Shown: positions 1 to 8,205 of the stretch, in pieces | How positions within the stretch are numbered: position 1 is the first letter of the stretch | Layout: each line of letters begins with the position of its first letter | Assembly: GCA_964587815.1 (NCBI GenBank) | Contig: CAZPMH010000006.1 | Coordinates: forward strand, 1-64,000 | DNA length: 64,000 nt | Direction of reading: 5' to 3' | From: UBA1672 sp964587815 | GTDB taxonomy: Bacteria > Pseudomonadota > Alphaproteobacteria > Micavibrionales > Micavibrionaceae | Made by a program: the position numbers and the translations under genes | The notes under the pieces: generated by a model | Database searches by the model: none | What the model saw: only the letters and a program-made list of their open reading frames with translations | What the model was told of the DNA's origin: nothing

Positions 1-1553
1 CGGTTAAACAGGTCAAGAAAGGCGATGGCCTCGGATCACAAGAAACCAGATGCCGCGAATATGCCGATCATAAGCAATACCAAGTGATAGAAGTCTTCCG
101 CGATGAGGGCGTATCAGGAAGCCTCATTAATCGCCCGGGCATGCAGGCCATGCTCAAATTCCTCAAAAAACACAAACACGAAAACCCCGTGGTCATCATT
201 GATGATATCAGCCGCCTTGCGCGTGACCTTGAAGCGCATATCCAGCTGCGTACTGCGATAGGTGACGCTGGCGGTAAACTGGAAAGCCCGTCCATTGAGT
301 TCGGTGAGGATTCCGATAGCAAGCTTGTAGAAAATCTTCTCGCCAGTGTCTCGCAGCACCACCGCCAGAAGAACACAGAGCAAGTAAAGAACCGCATGCG
401 CGCTCGTGTCCTGAATGGCTATTGGGTATTTTACCCGCCGACAGGTTACAAATACGAACGCGTCAGCGGTCATGGTAAAATGCTTCTGCGGGATGAACCC
501 ATGGCCTCCATCATTCAAGAGGGCTTGCTTGGCTTTGCCTCAGGACGGTTTGAGAGCATCGCAGAGCTGACACGTTTCTTTGATCTCCATGCAGACTTCC
601 CAAGAATGCGTAACGGTAAAGTGAACGTGCAACGTGTTTCTGACCTGCTGCGCCGCGTTCTCTATTCTGGTTATATCGATGTGCCGCAATGGGGTATATC
701 GCTCCATCCTGCCAAGCATGAACCGCTCATAAGCTATGAAGACTTTCAGCGTATACAAGAGCGCTTGGACGGACGTGCAAAAGCCCCAATGAAGGCGAAT
801 ATCAAAGATGATTTCCCGTTAAGAGGGTTTGTCACATGCGGCTGCTGTGATCGGCCTTTGACCTCGTGCTGGTCAAAGGGGCGCAATACAAAGTATCCGT
901 ATTATTTGTGTTCAAACAAAAGCTGCGCCGAATACGGCAAATCTATCCGTAAAGCGCAAATGGAAGAGGAATTCCTAGAGATTGTCCGTAGCCTGAAACC
1001 ATCACCCAAAACGTTCTATATGGCCTTAGACATATTCGATCAGCTTTGGAAGGATCGACAAGGCCAAGCTAAAGACCAAACAAAGGCGCTGAAACAGCAA
1101 CTTGCGCTGATTGATCGAAAGGTCAATCAATTCCTAGACCGCATTGTAGAGGCCGATAATGCGATTTTAATCGATACCTATGAGGATAAGATCAGAAGCC
1201 TGCAAGAAGAGAAGCTAATGATGGATGAAAAGATCAAAAATTGCGGTCGTCCGATAGAGAGCTTCGAGGATACTTTTAGAACCGCTATTACATTCCTCGG
1301 AAACCCGCTTAAACTTTGGGAAAGCGAGTGCATCGAACAGCGCAGAATGCTGCTTCGAATGGCTTTTGCTGACAAGATTACCTATGACAGAAATCACGGT
1401 TTTAGAACCGCCGCTTTCTCGCAGCCATTCTCGCTTTTAGCCGATTTACGGGAGGGGAATAATGAAATGGTGGGCCTGGCCGGACTTGAACCGGCACGTC
1501 CATACGGACAACAGATTTTAAGTCTGCAGCGTCTACCATTCCGCCACAGGCCC
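1..1553. mobile_element. Right end of an integrated element in tRNA-Leu(UAA)
   Basis: A serine recombinase gene points straight into the 3' end of a tRNA-Leu gene, the classic layout of an integrated island or prophage that uses the tRNA 3' end as its attachment site. Only one boundary is in the window; the rest of the element would lie to the left. The crossover cannot be placed to the base, because the other boundary, with its repeated tRNA fragment, is not visible. That this is an integrated element is inferred from gene order and from the recombinase frame running through the tRNA; no cargo is visible. Confidence 0.5.
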
Positions 1554-1583
1554 TTAACTTTCATTAAGACCATCATTTTATAA
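3..1583 (+). CDS. Large serine recombinase (5' end outside the window)
   Basis: Site-specific DNA recombinase of the resolvase/invertase superfamily, large serine type. The frame is open to the left edge, so the catalytic serine region is missing from view; the visible part begins late in the resolvase fold, with the family motif VFRDEGVSG, a SRLAR segment and an arginine-rich helix. A 'Recombinase' domain follows at about residues 150-260, then a zinc ribbon (CGCCDRPL ... CSNKSC) at about 275-315 and a coiled coil at about 345-425. The last 40 or so residues are encoded antisense to tRNA-Leu, and no stop codon occurs before the tRNA, so the C-terminus depends on the integration site. A start inside the window (GTG at 84) would split the resolvase domain and is rejected. 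Confidence 0.93.
   Translation, partial: VKQVKKGDGLGSQETRCREYADHKQYQVIEVFRDEGVSGSLINRPGMQAMLKFLKKHKHENPVVIIDDISRLARDLEAHIQLRTAIGDAGGKLESPSIEFGEDSDSKLVENLLASVSQHHRQKNTEQVKNRMRARVLNGYWVFYPPTGYKYERVSGHGKMLLRDEPMASIIQEGLLGFASGRFESIAELTRFFDLHADFPRMRNGKVNVQRVSDLLRRVLYSGYIDVPQWGISLHPAKHEPLISYEDFQRIQERLDGRAKAPMKANIKDDFPLRGFVTCGCCDRPLTSCWSKGRNTKYPYYLCSNKSCAEYGKSIRKAQMEEEFLEIVRSLKPSPKTFYMALDIFDQLWKDRQGQAKDQTKALKQQLALIDRKVNQFLDRIVEADNAILIDTYEDKIRSLQEEKLMMDEKIKNCGRPIESFEDTFRTAITFLGNPLKLWESECIEQRRMLLRMAFADKITYDRNHGFRTAAFSQPFSLLADLREGNNEMVGLAGLEPARPYGQQILSLQRLPFRHRPLTFIKTIIL
1468..1553 (-). tRNA. tRNA-Leu (anticodon UAA)
   Basis: On the minus strand the acceptor arm GGGCCTG (from 1553) pairs with CAGGCCC, followed by discriminator A and an encoded CCA (1468-1470). 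The anticodon loop CTTAAAA gives anticodon UAA, reading UUA/UUG leucine codons. A long variable arm and a T arm with GGTTCAAGTCC are present, and the 86-base length suits a class II tRNA. The 3' end faces the serine recombinase, consistent with use as an integration site. An 8-base inverted repeat (1460-1467 with 1559-1566) flanks the gene. Confidence 0.95.
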
Positions 1584-1621
1584 TCCACTTTTGTGGTGTA
1601 TGCAATTGCGCGGGAAAAGAA

Positions 1622-1942
1622 TTATGCGGTTTTTGCCAATTCATCAATAATCGCGCGGCCCTTGGCGGTTAGGTATATTTGTTTTTTGCGGCGTTCTTGC
1701 GGTGATGTTCTGACATCTAAAAAGTTGTAGCTTTTTTTATGTGCCTTATTGTTTGATAATACGCTGGTCATGCGCGAGACGGTAGAGAGTGGCATGCCGG
1801 TTTTGGTTGATAAATCAGTTAAGGATAAACCTTCATTTAATGCGATCTCTGACAGGCAGATGGCATATTGGATCGGGAATTCAGCGTCAATTTTTTGCAG
1901 TGCGTACAAAAGATTGAGTATATTTTTTATGTTCCGCTCCAT
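1622..1942 (-). CDS. MarR-type winged-helix transcriptional regulator
   Basis: A 106-residue DNA-binding protein. The central part has the MarR helix-turn-helix pattern (LSLTDLSTKTGMPLSTVSRM, about residues 40-59) followed by a beta-wing rich in Lys/Arg (SPQERRKKQIYLTAKG) and a short C-terminal helix. It is shorter than typical MarR proteins (about 140-150), with reduced dimerisation helices. It lies 4 bases after a 65-residue ORF on the same strand, so the two are probably co-translated. The target is unknown; self-regulation would be usual. Its place beside the tRNA/recombinase junction suggests accessory DNA. Confidence 0.8.
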   Translation of the reverse strand: MERNIKNILNLLYALQKIDAEFPIQYAICLSEIALNEGLSLTDLSTKTGMPLSTVSRMTSVLSNNKAHKKSYNFLDVRTSPQERRKKQIYLTAKGRAIIDELAKTA

Positions 1943-1946
1943 TGTC

Positions 1947-2144
1947 TTACCGTTTGTTGCTTCGTTCGTGTATTTGGCTTATCTTTTCTTTCAACGGGGT
2001 GAGAATGATGCGCGCATACGGCACATCTATAATTCGCTCACCCAAGTTGTTGCGTTCAATTTTTAGTGATGACCAGCCCAGCTCGAAGCCAATTTCAATA
2101 AAAATTGCAAATTTTGTTTTGCATCTTATATAGATGTTACTCAT
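1947..2144 (-). CDS. Small hypothetical protein upstream of the MarR regulator
   Basis: A 65-residue protein that I do not recognise. The start is supported by GGAAGG six bases upstream of the ATG, and its stop lies 4 bases before the MarR start codon, which suggests one transcript. No signal peptide or transmembrane helix is evident; the sequence is mixed alpha/beta in character with a basic C-terminus (RSNKR). It could be a small partner or ligand-sensing protein of the regulator, but nothing in the sequence states a function. Confidence 0.6.
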   Translation of the reverse strand: MSNIYIRCKTKFAIFIEIGFELGWSSLKIERNNLGERIIDVPYARIILTPLKEKISQIHERSNKR

Positions 2145-2269
2145 GATTTACCTTCCACTTTGGGCCAGAATTTTAGAAAAGTCGACCCATTACACACACG
2201 GTTACAGCTGAATTCATCTTATTTGTTTTGTTTAACCTCCTTTCGTTTTTATGTGACGTTTTTCTTCTT

Positions 2270-2908
2270 TTAATTCGTTTGTTTCAGATGTGCCGGTTGC
2301 CTCGCGTGGCCAGTTCCGAATGGGGGGATTAAGTTTAACAAGCCCGGTAATATTGCTTTTGGAAAGGCTTTCATGCCGATTTTTACGGACTGATCCAAAA
2401 TGACAATCGGGCTTGTGAGCACACCTTTCAGGATTATTGGTTGCATCGACATGGTATGTTTCAATCCTTTATGGTCTTCGAAAGCGCAGCCATGCATTGA
2501 TTTTGCGGATGAGAAGTCCAAATCAAAGCAAGACAACGTTGAGAAAAGTGTTGCCGTTAAATTTGCGTTTGTGATTAAGGTTGCGCCAAAGGAGGCGTAA
2601 CGAAAGTCTGCGCCGCTAAGATCAGAATCACATAGGCACGTGTTGTATAATTCAGCATTATGGAAGAGGGCGCTCGTCAAGATTGCCTCGGACATGTTTG
2701 CGCCGCTGAGGTTTGCGTTTCTCAAATTCGCTAAGGGCATGATGGCGTTGTCAAGATTAGCGTTTTCCAAGTTTTCATTCGATAAATCGATGGCTGTTAG
2801 ATCGATGTTTCTTGTAACGGCATCTTCCAGACAGTGTTTTTTTGATTTGAAATATCCGGCATAAAGTTTTTCATTTGTGTTTTGTTTTTTGAGATAGAAA
2901 TACTGCAT
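2270..2908 (-). CDS. Pentapeptide-repeat protein
   Basis: About 212 residues. From about residue 35 to 140 it follows the A(N/D)LXX pentapeptide rule, visible as ANLDNA, ANLRNANLSGANMSEA, SDLSGADFRYA and ANLTA, which predicts a right-handed quadrilateral beta-helix. The C-terminal 60 residues leave the repeat and are more hydrophobic (IPPFGTG). I use the ATG at 2908 because AGGAA lies six bases upstream; an ATG 18 codons earlier has no ribosome site. Some family members mimic DNA and protect gyrase (Qnr, MfpA), but most have no known role, so function is open. It sits on the same strand as the MarR pair. Confidence 0.85.
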   Translation of the reverse strand: MQYFYLKKQNTNEKLYAGYFKSKKHCLEDAVTRNIDLTAIDLSNENLENANLDNAIMPLANLRNANLSGANMSEAILTSALFHNAELYNTCLCDSDLSGADFRYASFGATLITNANLTATLFSTLSCFDLDFSSAKSMHGCAFEDHKGLKHTMSMQPIILKGVLTSPIVILDQSVKIGMKAFPKAILPGLLNLIPPFGTGHARQPAHLKQTN

Positions 2909-3000
2909 CGGCGTTCCTTTTCTTTTTAATTTTTGTGTGGATAAATAGTCAATAGCTTGCAAGTTTTTGTCAAACTTTTTCGCACCCTATGGTTTAAATC

Positions 3001-3133
3001 TTTTTCTTTATGCGTCTTTATACGATGTATAACAACGCTTTAAAATTCGACTTTAAGATTTTTGTTTTTTACATATTTATTTACGATCGTATGTAGCCTT
3101 GTGTTTAGGTGTGTAATTTTTTTCTTTATGCGT
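3001..3133. repeat. 15-bp direct repeat and small palindromes between the pentapeptide gene and uvrC
   Basis: TTTTTCTTTATGCGT occurs exactly at 3001-3015 and 3119-3133. Between the copies lie two short dyads, TATAC-GAT-GTATA (about 3018-3030) and TACGATCGTA (3082-3091). The 259-base gap separates divergent genes and must hold promoters for both, so these may be operator sites. No coding region is seen in it. Confidence 0.45.
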
Positions 3134-3167
3134 TGTAAAAAGCGGGTTTTTCTTCAAAGATATAGCC

Positions 3168-5042
3168 ATGAAAAACAGTGACTCATCGTCCAAAGCTACA
3201 CCTGATATTGATCTTGGTGTTCGGACGATAAAAGATTATTTAAAGCACTTGCCGATTAACCCGGGCGTGTATCGTATGATTGATGCGCGCGATGAGGTTT
3301 TGTATGTCGGCAAGGCGAAGGCGTTGAAATATCGTGTGCGGTCTTACACGCATTTTGATCAACTGCCGAACCGATTAAAGCGGATGGTCTCGCTGACGGT
3401 GCGGATGGAGTTTATCACCACACAAACTGAGGCCGAGGCGTTGATGCTGGAGGCGAACCTGATTAAGAAATTCAGGCCTGCGTTTAATATATTGCTGCGT
3501 GATGATAAATCGTTCCCTTACATTGTGTTGCGTGATGATCATGATTTTCCGCAGATTTTAAAGCATAGAGGCGCGAAGAGCCTATCTGGGCAATATTACG
3601 GGCCGTTTCCGAGTGCAGGTGATGTCAACCGTACCATTACTTTGCTGCAGCGTGTTTTTTTGCTGCGCAATTGTAGTGACAGCTATTTTAACAATCGTAG
3701 TCGTCCATGTCTTCAATATCATATTAAACGTTGTACTGCGCCTTGTGTGGAGAAGGTGAGTAAGGAAGAGTATGCGGGACAGGTGAGTGGGGCGCGTGAT
3801 TTTATGGAGGGCAAAAGCCGTGCGGTGCAGGAGCGTTTTGCCGAGCGCATGCGTGAGGCCAGTGAAGATATGGATTACGAACGTGCGGCGCAATATCGTG
3901 ACCGTATACGGGCGCTGACCTCCATTCAGGCCTCGCAGGATATTAACAGTGCGGTCGGGGATTGTGATGTTGTTGCGATGACACGGAAAGAGGGGATGAG
4001 TTGCATTCAGGTTTTCTTTTATCGCTCGGGCAGGAATATGGGGAATAAATCATACTTTCCGCGCCACACCAAAGAAGATCGTGACGCTCAGATTTTGGCG
4101 GCTTTTGTTGCGCAGTTTTATGATCGTAAATCCATTCCCCCCGTTATTGTTTTGAGTGAGGCATTGGAGGATCAGGATGTGTATGAAGATGCGTTCACTA
4201 TGCAGGCTGGGCGCAAGGTTCAATTGATCGTGCCGCAAAAGGGGCGGTATAAACGCGCGCTTGATTTCGCGGCCAAAAACGCGGTTCAGGCGTTGGAGCG
4301 TCATGCGGCGCAATCTTCGACGCGGCTGAAATTACGTAAAGGTGTGGCCGATTTGTTTGATCTTGACGGGCCGCCAGAGCGTATTGAGATTTATGATAAC
4401 AGCCATATCTCAGGCACGAATATGGTCGGCGCGATGGTTGTTGAAGGCGCGGATGGTTTTGTGAAGAAAGCCTATCGCACATTCAATATCAAGGCAGCGG
4501 ATGCGGCCGATGATTACGGTATGATGCGCGAGGTTTTAACCCGTCGATTTAAGCGCGCTTTAGAGGAGGGCGTCGCTCCCGGGGATGAGACGTGGCCTGA
4601 TTTGTTGCTCATTGATGGTGGTGCAGGGCAATTGAGTAGCGCGGTTGAAGTTTTGGAGGATCTCGGCATTTTGGACGATGTCACTGTTGTCGGTATTGCC
4701 AAGGGGGAGGAGCGTAACGCGGGGCGCGAGAAATTCTTCATGCCCGGGCGTGAAATGTTCCAGCTTCCGATCAATGATCCTGTGCTGCATTATTTGCAGC
4801 GATTGCGCGATGAGGCTCACCGTTTTGCGATTGGGGCGCACCGCAAAAAACGAAGCCGAGATATTTCAAAATCGCCGCTTGATGATATTCCGGGTGTGGG
4901 GGGCAAACGTAAAAAAGCGCTGCTCACCCATTTCGGTTCTGCGCGTTCTGTTCGTGGCGCGGCTGTGGAAGATTTGATGAAGGTGGATGGCGTCTCGCGC
5001 GGCTTGGCGCAGGCTATTTATGATTATTTCCATGAAAAGTGA
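3168..5042 (+). CDS. uvrC: Excinuclease ABC subunit C
   Basis: UvrC makes the 3' and 5' incisions around bulky DNA lesions after UvrAB loading. All domains are present in 624 residues: GIY-YIG nuclease near the N-terminus (GVY 33-35, YVG 46-48, here in their common variant forms), a cysteine-containing linker, a UVR motif that binds UvrB (DYERAAQYRDRIRAL, about 240), the RNase H-like second nuclease starting near DNSHISG (Asp410), and two helix-hairpin-helix motifs at the C-terminus (IPGVGGKRKKAL and VDGVSRGLA). Length is normal. The gene stands alone: the flanking genes are not the pgsA or moaD partners seen elsewhere. Confidence 0.98.
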   Translation: MKNSDSSSKATPDIDLGVRTIKDYLKHLPINPGVYRMIDARDEVLYVGKAKALKYRVRSYTHFDQLPNRLKRMVSLTVRMEFITTQTEAEALMLEANLIKKFRPAFNILLRDDKSFPYIVLRDDHDFPQILKHRGAKSLSGQYYGPFPSAGDVNRTITLLQRVFLLRNCSDSYFNNRSRPCLQYHIKRCTAPCVEKVSKEEYAGQVSGARDFMEGKSRAVQERFAERMREASEDMDYERAAQYRDRIRALTSIQASQDINSAVGDCDVVAMTRKEGMSCIQVFFYRSGRNMGNKSYFPRHTKEDRDAQILAAFVAQFYDRKSIPPVIVLSEALEDQDVYEDAFTMQAGRKVQLIVPQKGRYKRALDFAAKNAVQALERHAAQSSTRLKLRKGVADLFDLDGPPERIEIYDNSHISGTNMVGAMVVEGADGFVKKAYRTFNIKAADAADDYGMMREVLTRRFKRALEEGVAPGDETWPDLLLIDGGAGQLSSAVEVLEDLGILDDVTVVGIAKGEERNAGREKFFMPGREMFQLPINDPVLHYLQRLRDEAHRFAIGAHRKKRSRDISKSPLDDIPGVGGKRKKALLTHFGSARSVRGAAVEDLMKVDGVSRGLAQAIYDYFHEK

Positions 5043-5123
5043 TTTTATATATTTTGTTTTTTATCAGTGCTTTATCTGTTTTTTCTCACTTAATTTTCAT
5101 AATTTAAGAACAAAAAAATAAAA

Positions 5124-5151
5124 TTGAATGAAATCAAAACGATGATATTTT
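5124..5151 (+). promoter_or_regulatory. Candidate sigma-70-type promoter of the bactofilin gene
   Basis: TTGAAT (5124-5129), a 16-base spacer and TATTTT (5146-5151) lie about 150 bases before the bactofilin start. The resulting leader could form three hairpins: TTTTCC/GGAAAA near 5150-5165, GTGGCAC/GTGCTAC near 5183-5202, and CAACAA/TTGTTG near 5240-5256. Pattern match only. Confidence 0.35.
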
Positions 5152-5302
5152 CCTTGGGGAAAAGTACGAATCCTTTCTTGCGAGTGGCACAAGTGCGTGC
5201 TACCTTTTTATCAACTTCGGACACAGAACAAGTCAATAACAACAAGCGCTTTGTTGCGCGTGTTTGGCTTTAACGCAATGGTATGGAAAGGTCGATTATA
5301 AT

Positions 5303-6136
5303 ATGTTTCACCGTGTTAAATCAGAGGTTCAGGCGGCAGAACCAAAAAAAGAAGAAAAGTCGCAGCCAGATTACCGCAAATCTGATTCAGCTAAATCATC
5401 TGCGGACGAGGATCGTCAGGAGCATGTTAGCGGGCGTTACAGCCGTTCAAGTATCGTTAAAAACACTCATAAACAGGAAGAGAAAACTACAATGAGACCA
5501 AGCAAAGACAGCAGCGTTCAGGGCAAATATATCCGCGAGAGCGAAGATGCGAACGCAGAAGAAGAAACACAAACATCAGGATATCGCCCGTCACTTGGTC
5601 GCGGTAACTCCAGCTATGGTTCATCTTATGGTGCGTCTTCCTATACACCGCCACAGGCGCCTGAGACAAACGCCTACACAGGCAATGACCGTGTTTTGAC
5701 AATTGGTCGTGGCATTAACATGTCAGGTGAGATTGATGCGTGTGACCACTTGCTTGTCGAAGGAACAGTCGAAGCCGCATTGAAAGGTGCAAAAGTTCTG
5801 GATATTGCGGAAAGCGGCGTTTTCTACGGCACAGTTGAAATTGAAGAGGCGACAATCGCAGGTCGTTTTGAAGGTGATATCACCGTAAATGGCTGTCTGA
5901 CACTGAAATCAGGTGGTGTGATCACAGGGTCAATCGCTTATCGCGAGTTGGAAGTTGAATCAGGTGCGGTTCTTGATGGTCGTATGACACCGTTGAAGCC
6001 GGCTGTTGATGAGGCGAGCATTGATAAATATCGCGCAGGCAGCGGTGCATCTGCGATGGCGAAGCCTAAGAGTCTTGGCAAGAAAGACGCAGCGAATGCT
6101 GAGAACGGTTTGTTCTCTAAGGCGCACGCATCATAA
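5303..6136 (+). CDS. Bactofilin family cytoskeletal protein
   Basis: Bactofilins form nucleotide-free polymers that scaffold cell-envelope enzymes. The domain (DUF583) covers about residues 130-235: a run of short beta-strand repeats with regularly spaced hydrophobic and glycine residues (LLVEGTVEAAL, ESGVFYGTVEIEEA, GRFEGDITVNGCL, LKSGGVITGSIAYREL), as expected for the bactofilin beta-helix. The first 125 residues are long, polar and Ser/Glu/Lys-rich, probably disordered, which is longer than usual. I choose ATG 5303 because the TTG at 5264 lacks a ribosome site. A terminator follows directly. No M23 peptidase gene, a common bactofilin partner, is adjacent. Confidence 0.9.
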   Translation: MFHRVKSEVQAAEPKKEEKSQPDYRKSDSAKSSADEDRQEHVSGRYSRSSIVKNTHKQEEKTTMRPSKDSSVQGKYIRESEDANAEEETQTSGYRPSLGRGNSSYGSSYGASSYTPPQAPETNAYTGNDRVLTIGRGINMSGEIDACDHLLVEGTVEAALKGAKVLDIAESGVFYGTVEIEEATIAGRFEGDITVNGCLTLKSGGVITGSIAYRELEVESGAVLDGRMTPLKPAVDEASIDKYRAGSGASAMAKPKSLGKKDAANAENGLFSKAHAS

Positions 6137-6165
6137 TCGTGCCTTTGCGAAAATAGATTTTTAAG

Positions 6166-6192
6166 AGCCGCGCGAAATGTGCGGCTTTTTTT
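6166..6192 (+). terminator. Rho-independent terminator after the bactofilin gene
   Basis: AGCCGC pairs with GCGGCT around a short loop and is followed by a run of seven T. It sits 30 bases after the bactofilin stop and before the convergent nth gene. Confidence 0.85.
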
Positions 6193-6218
6193 GTGGACGT
6201 GTATGTCAAAAAATTAGG

Positions 6219-6857
6219 CTAGACTGTTTTGTCTTTGAAGGTGCATAAATCGCTGACGATGCATTTGCCGCATTCGGGTGTGCGCGCCTTGCAGGTGTAA
6301 CGTCCGTGTAGGATAAGCCAGTGATGCGCGTGCATTGCGAATTCATCGGGAATGACTTTGAGCAGCGCTTTTTCCACCGCATCGGGCGTTTTTCCCTTCG
6401 CCATTTTTGTGCGGTTTGCGACGCGAAAAATATGCGTGTCGACCGCCATTGTCGGTTGGCCAAATGCGATGTTGAGTACGACGTTTGCGGTTTTACGGCC
6501 TACGCCGGGCAGTGCCATGAGTTCAGGCCTTGTGTCAGGAACGATGCCGTTATGTTTTTCCACTAAAATTTCGGCCATGGCGATGACGTTCTTTGCCTTA
6601 TTGTTGTAAAGGCCGATGGTTTTAATGTGATTTTTGAGTTCATCTATGCCTAAATCGAGCATTTTTTGCGGTGTATCCACGATTTTAAACAAATCTTTTG
6701 TGGCCTTGTTCACGCCGATGTCGGTCGCTTGGGCGGATAAGGTGACCGCAACAAGCAAAGTATAGGTATTGGTATATTCCAAATCACTTTTCGGTTCGGG
6801 GTCTGCCGCGTGCAGGCGTTTAAAAAATTCGTAGACATTTTTCTTGGGCATGGGCAT
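6219..6857 (-). CDS. nth: Endonuclease III (DNA glycosylase/AP lyase)
   Basis: Removes oxidised pyrimidines and cleaves the abasic site in base-excision repair. The helix-hairpin-helix (LPGVGRKTAN) holds the catalytic Lys122, and Asp140 sits in VDTHIFRVANR. The C-terminal [4Fe-4S] loop is complete: Cys189, 196, 199 and 205 in C-X6-C-X2-C-X5-C spacing. The 212-residue length is standard. It is divergent from ogt with only 33 bases between the start codons, so two DNA-repair genes share a very short promoter region. Confidence 0.97.
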   Translation of the reverse strand: MPMPKKNVYEFFKRLHAADPEPKSDLEYTNTYTLLVAVTLSAQATDIGVNKATKDLFKIVDTPQKMLDLGIDELKNHIKTIGLYNNKAKNVIAMAEILVEKHNGIVPDTRPELMALPGVGRKTANVVLNIAFGQPTMAVDTHIFRVANRTKMAKGKTPDAVEKALLKVIPDEFAMHAHHWLILHGRYTCKARTPECGKCIVSDLCTFKDKTV

Positions 6858-6890
6858 GATTTAGTCATATCAATTAACGGCAGGTGCGTC

Positions 6891-7406
6891 ATGGAAAAAA
6901 TCACATACGGGTTTTATGCCTCTTCATTGGGCGAGATGGTTTTGGGAAAAACGGAGACGGGGCTGTGCTGGCTCGGTTTTATGGTGAAGGGGTATAAAGG
7001 CGATGGGCTGGAACGTATGAAGGCACATTTTCAGGGAAGCGTTTTTGATCGTGATGATGATGCAGTTAAGGTTCTTGGTGACAAGATCATTGATGCTTGG
7101 CGCGACGGGCGTGAAAAGGATATTGCGCTGGATTTACACGGAACGGATTTTCAGAAAAGCGTTTGGAATGCTTTGCTTGAGGTCGAGCGTGGAGTTGTTT
7201 GTTCTTATGGAGATATTGCCCACGAAATCGGTAAGCCTGGGGCTGCGCGTGCAGTTGGCTCAGCGGTGGGCGAGAATCCCGTTTCATTGATTGTGCCGTG
7301 CCATCGTATTTTAAAAAGCGATGGTGGTGTCGGCAATTATGGCTGGGGTGCGGACTTGAAGCGTGAGATATTACGCGCCGAAGGAATCCGTGATTTAGCG
7401 GCTTAA
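6891..7406 (+). CDS. ogt: Methylated-DNA-[protein]-cysteine S-methyltransferase
   Basis: Suicide repair protein that moves the methyl group from O6-methylguanine to its own cysteine. The acceptor Cys137 is in VPCHRI; a helix-turn-helix with the arginine finger region (GKPGAARAVGSAVG) precedes it. At 171 residues it is an Ogt-type protein without an Ada domain. The start at 6891 is chosen because the longer frame from 6810 would run over nth; CAGGTG lies just upstream. Its stop overlaps the end of convergent dapB by 4 bases. Confidence 0.93.
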   Translation: MEKITYGFYASSLGEMVLGKTETGLCWLGFMVKGYKGDGLERMKAHFQGSVFDRDDDAVKVLGDKIIDAWRDGREKDIALDLHGTDFQKSVWNALLEVERGVVCSYGDIAHEIGKPGAARAVGSAVGENPVSLIVPCHRILKSDGGVGNYGWGADLKREILRAEGIRDLAA

Positions 7407-8176
7407 ATATCTAAAACATCTCGCATGGAGTAAAGCCCGGGTTCTTTGTCTTCGCTCCAAATGGCTGCGCGCAATGCGCCCTTGGCGAAAAGGCTGCGGT
7501 CTGTGGCTTTGTGTGATAGTTCGAGGCGTTCGCCGTCGCCGTAGAAGAATGTTGTGTGCTCGCCGATGACGTCTCCGCCGCGGGCAACGGAGAAGCCGAT
7601 TTTCCCTTTTTCGCGTGCGCCGATGCGGCCGTGGCGGTTATATTCAGCCAGGCTTTCAAGGCTGTTCCCGCGGCCAGTCGCGGCGGCTTTACCGATTGCG
7701 ATGGCGGTGCCTGATGGGGCGTCAACCTTGTATTTGTGGTGTGATTCGAAAATTTCGATATCCCATTGCGGGTCAAGGCGCGCTGCAGCTTGCTCAACCA
7801 AAGCGAGGAGAAGGTTTACGCCGACACTCATATTGGCGGCATAGACAACAACGGTCGATTTTGCCGCTTCTTTCAGCTCGGCTTCGTCTTCCGGGCTCAA
7901 TCCCGTTGTGCCGACAATGAGTGTCTTTTTGTATTTTGCGGCAAGTTTTGCGTGGTTTTTTGTACCTTCAGGTAAGGTAAAATCAATGACGGTATCGACG
8001 TTTTGAAACAGTTCATCTTCGTCATTGGTTTTGAAAAAATTGCCGTCTATCTCATCAATATTACGGGCGGAGCCGCCGCCGAGTTCAAGGCCATGGGCGT
8101 TCCAATTGCCTGATTTGAGTTCGCTGACCAGAAGTTGGCCTACACGCCCGTTTGCGCCGACAATACCGATTTTCAT
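7403..8176 (-). CDS. dapB: 4-hydroxy-tetrahydrodipicolinate reductase
   Basis: Second step of the diaminopimelate/lysine branch, NAD(P)H-dependent. The dinucleotide-binding motif GANGRVG (7-13) is at the N-terminus and the substrate-binding/catalytic signature ESHHKYKVDAPSGTA (His146, His147, Lys150) is intact. Length of 257 is slightly short but normal for Alphaproteobacteria. It follows dnaJ by 29 bases on the same strand, so it probably belongs to the chaperone transcript, a gene order common in this class. Confidence 0.97.
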   Translation of the reverse strand: MKIGIVGANGRVGQLLVSELKSGNWNAHGLELGGGSARNIDEIDGNFFKTNDEDELFQNVDTVIDFTLPEGTKNHAKLAAKYKKTLIVGTTGLSPEDEAELKEAAKSTVVVYAANMSVGVNLLLALVEQAAARLDPQWDIEIFESHHKYKVDAPSGTAIAIGKAAATGRGNSLESLAEYNRHGRIGAREKGKIGFSVARGGDVIGEHTTFFYGDGERLELSHKATDRSLFAKGALRAAIWSEDKEPGLYSMRDVLDI

Positions 8177-8205
8177 ATTTTGTCCTTTATTATTAATTCT
8201 TTATT

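Noticed and set aside
84..1583. Recombinase starting at GTG 84
   Set aside because: The frame is open to the left edge and upstream codons match the resolvase domain, so the true start is outside the window.
2173..2217. 14-codon ORF after a perfect AAAGGAGG on the minus strand
   Set aside because: The Shine-Dalgarno is 18 bases from the ATG, too far for normal initiation, and the frame is very short. It could be a leader peptide, but there is no other support.
6810..6890. Longer N-terminus for the ogt gene
   Set aside because: It would overlap nth, has no ribosome site and adds residues that do not belong to the family.
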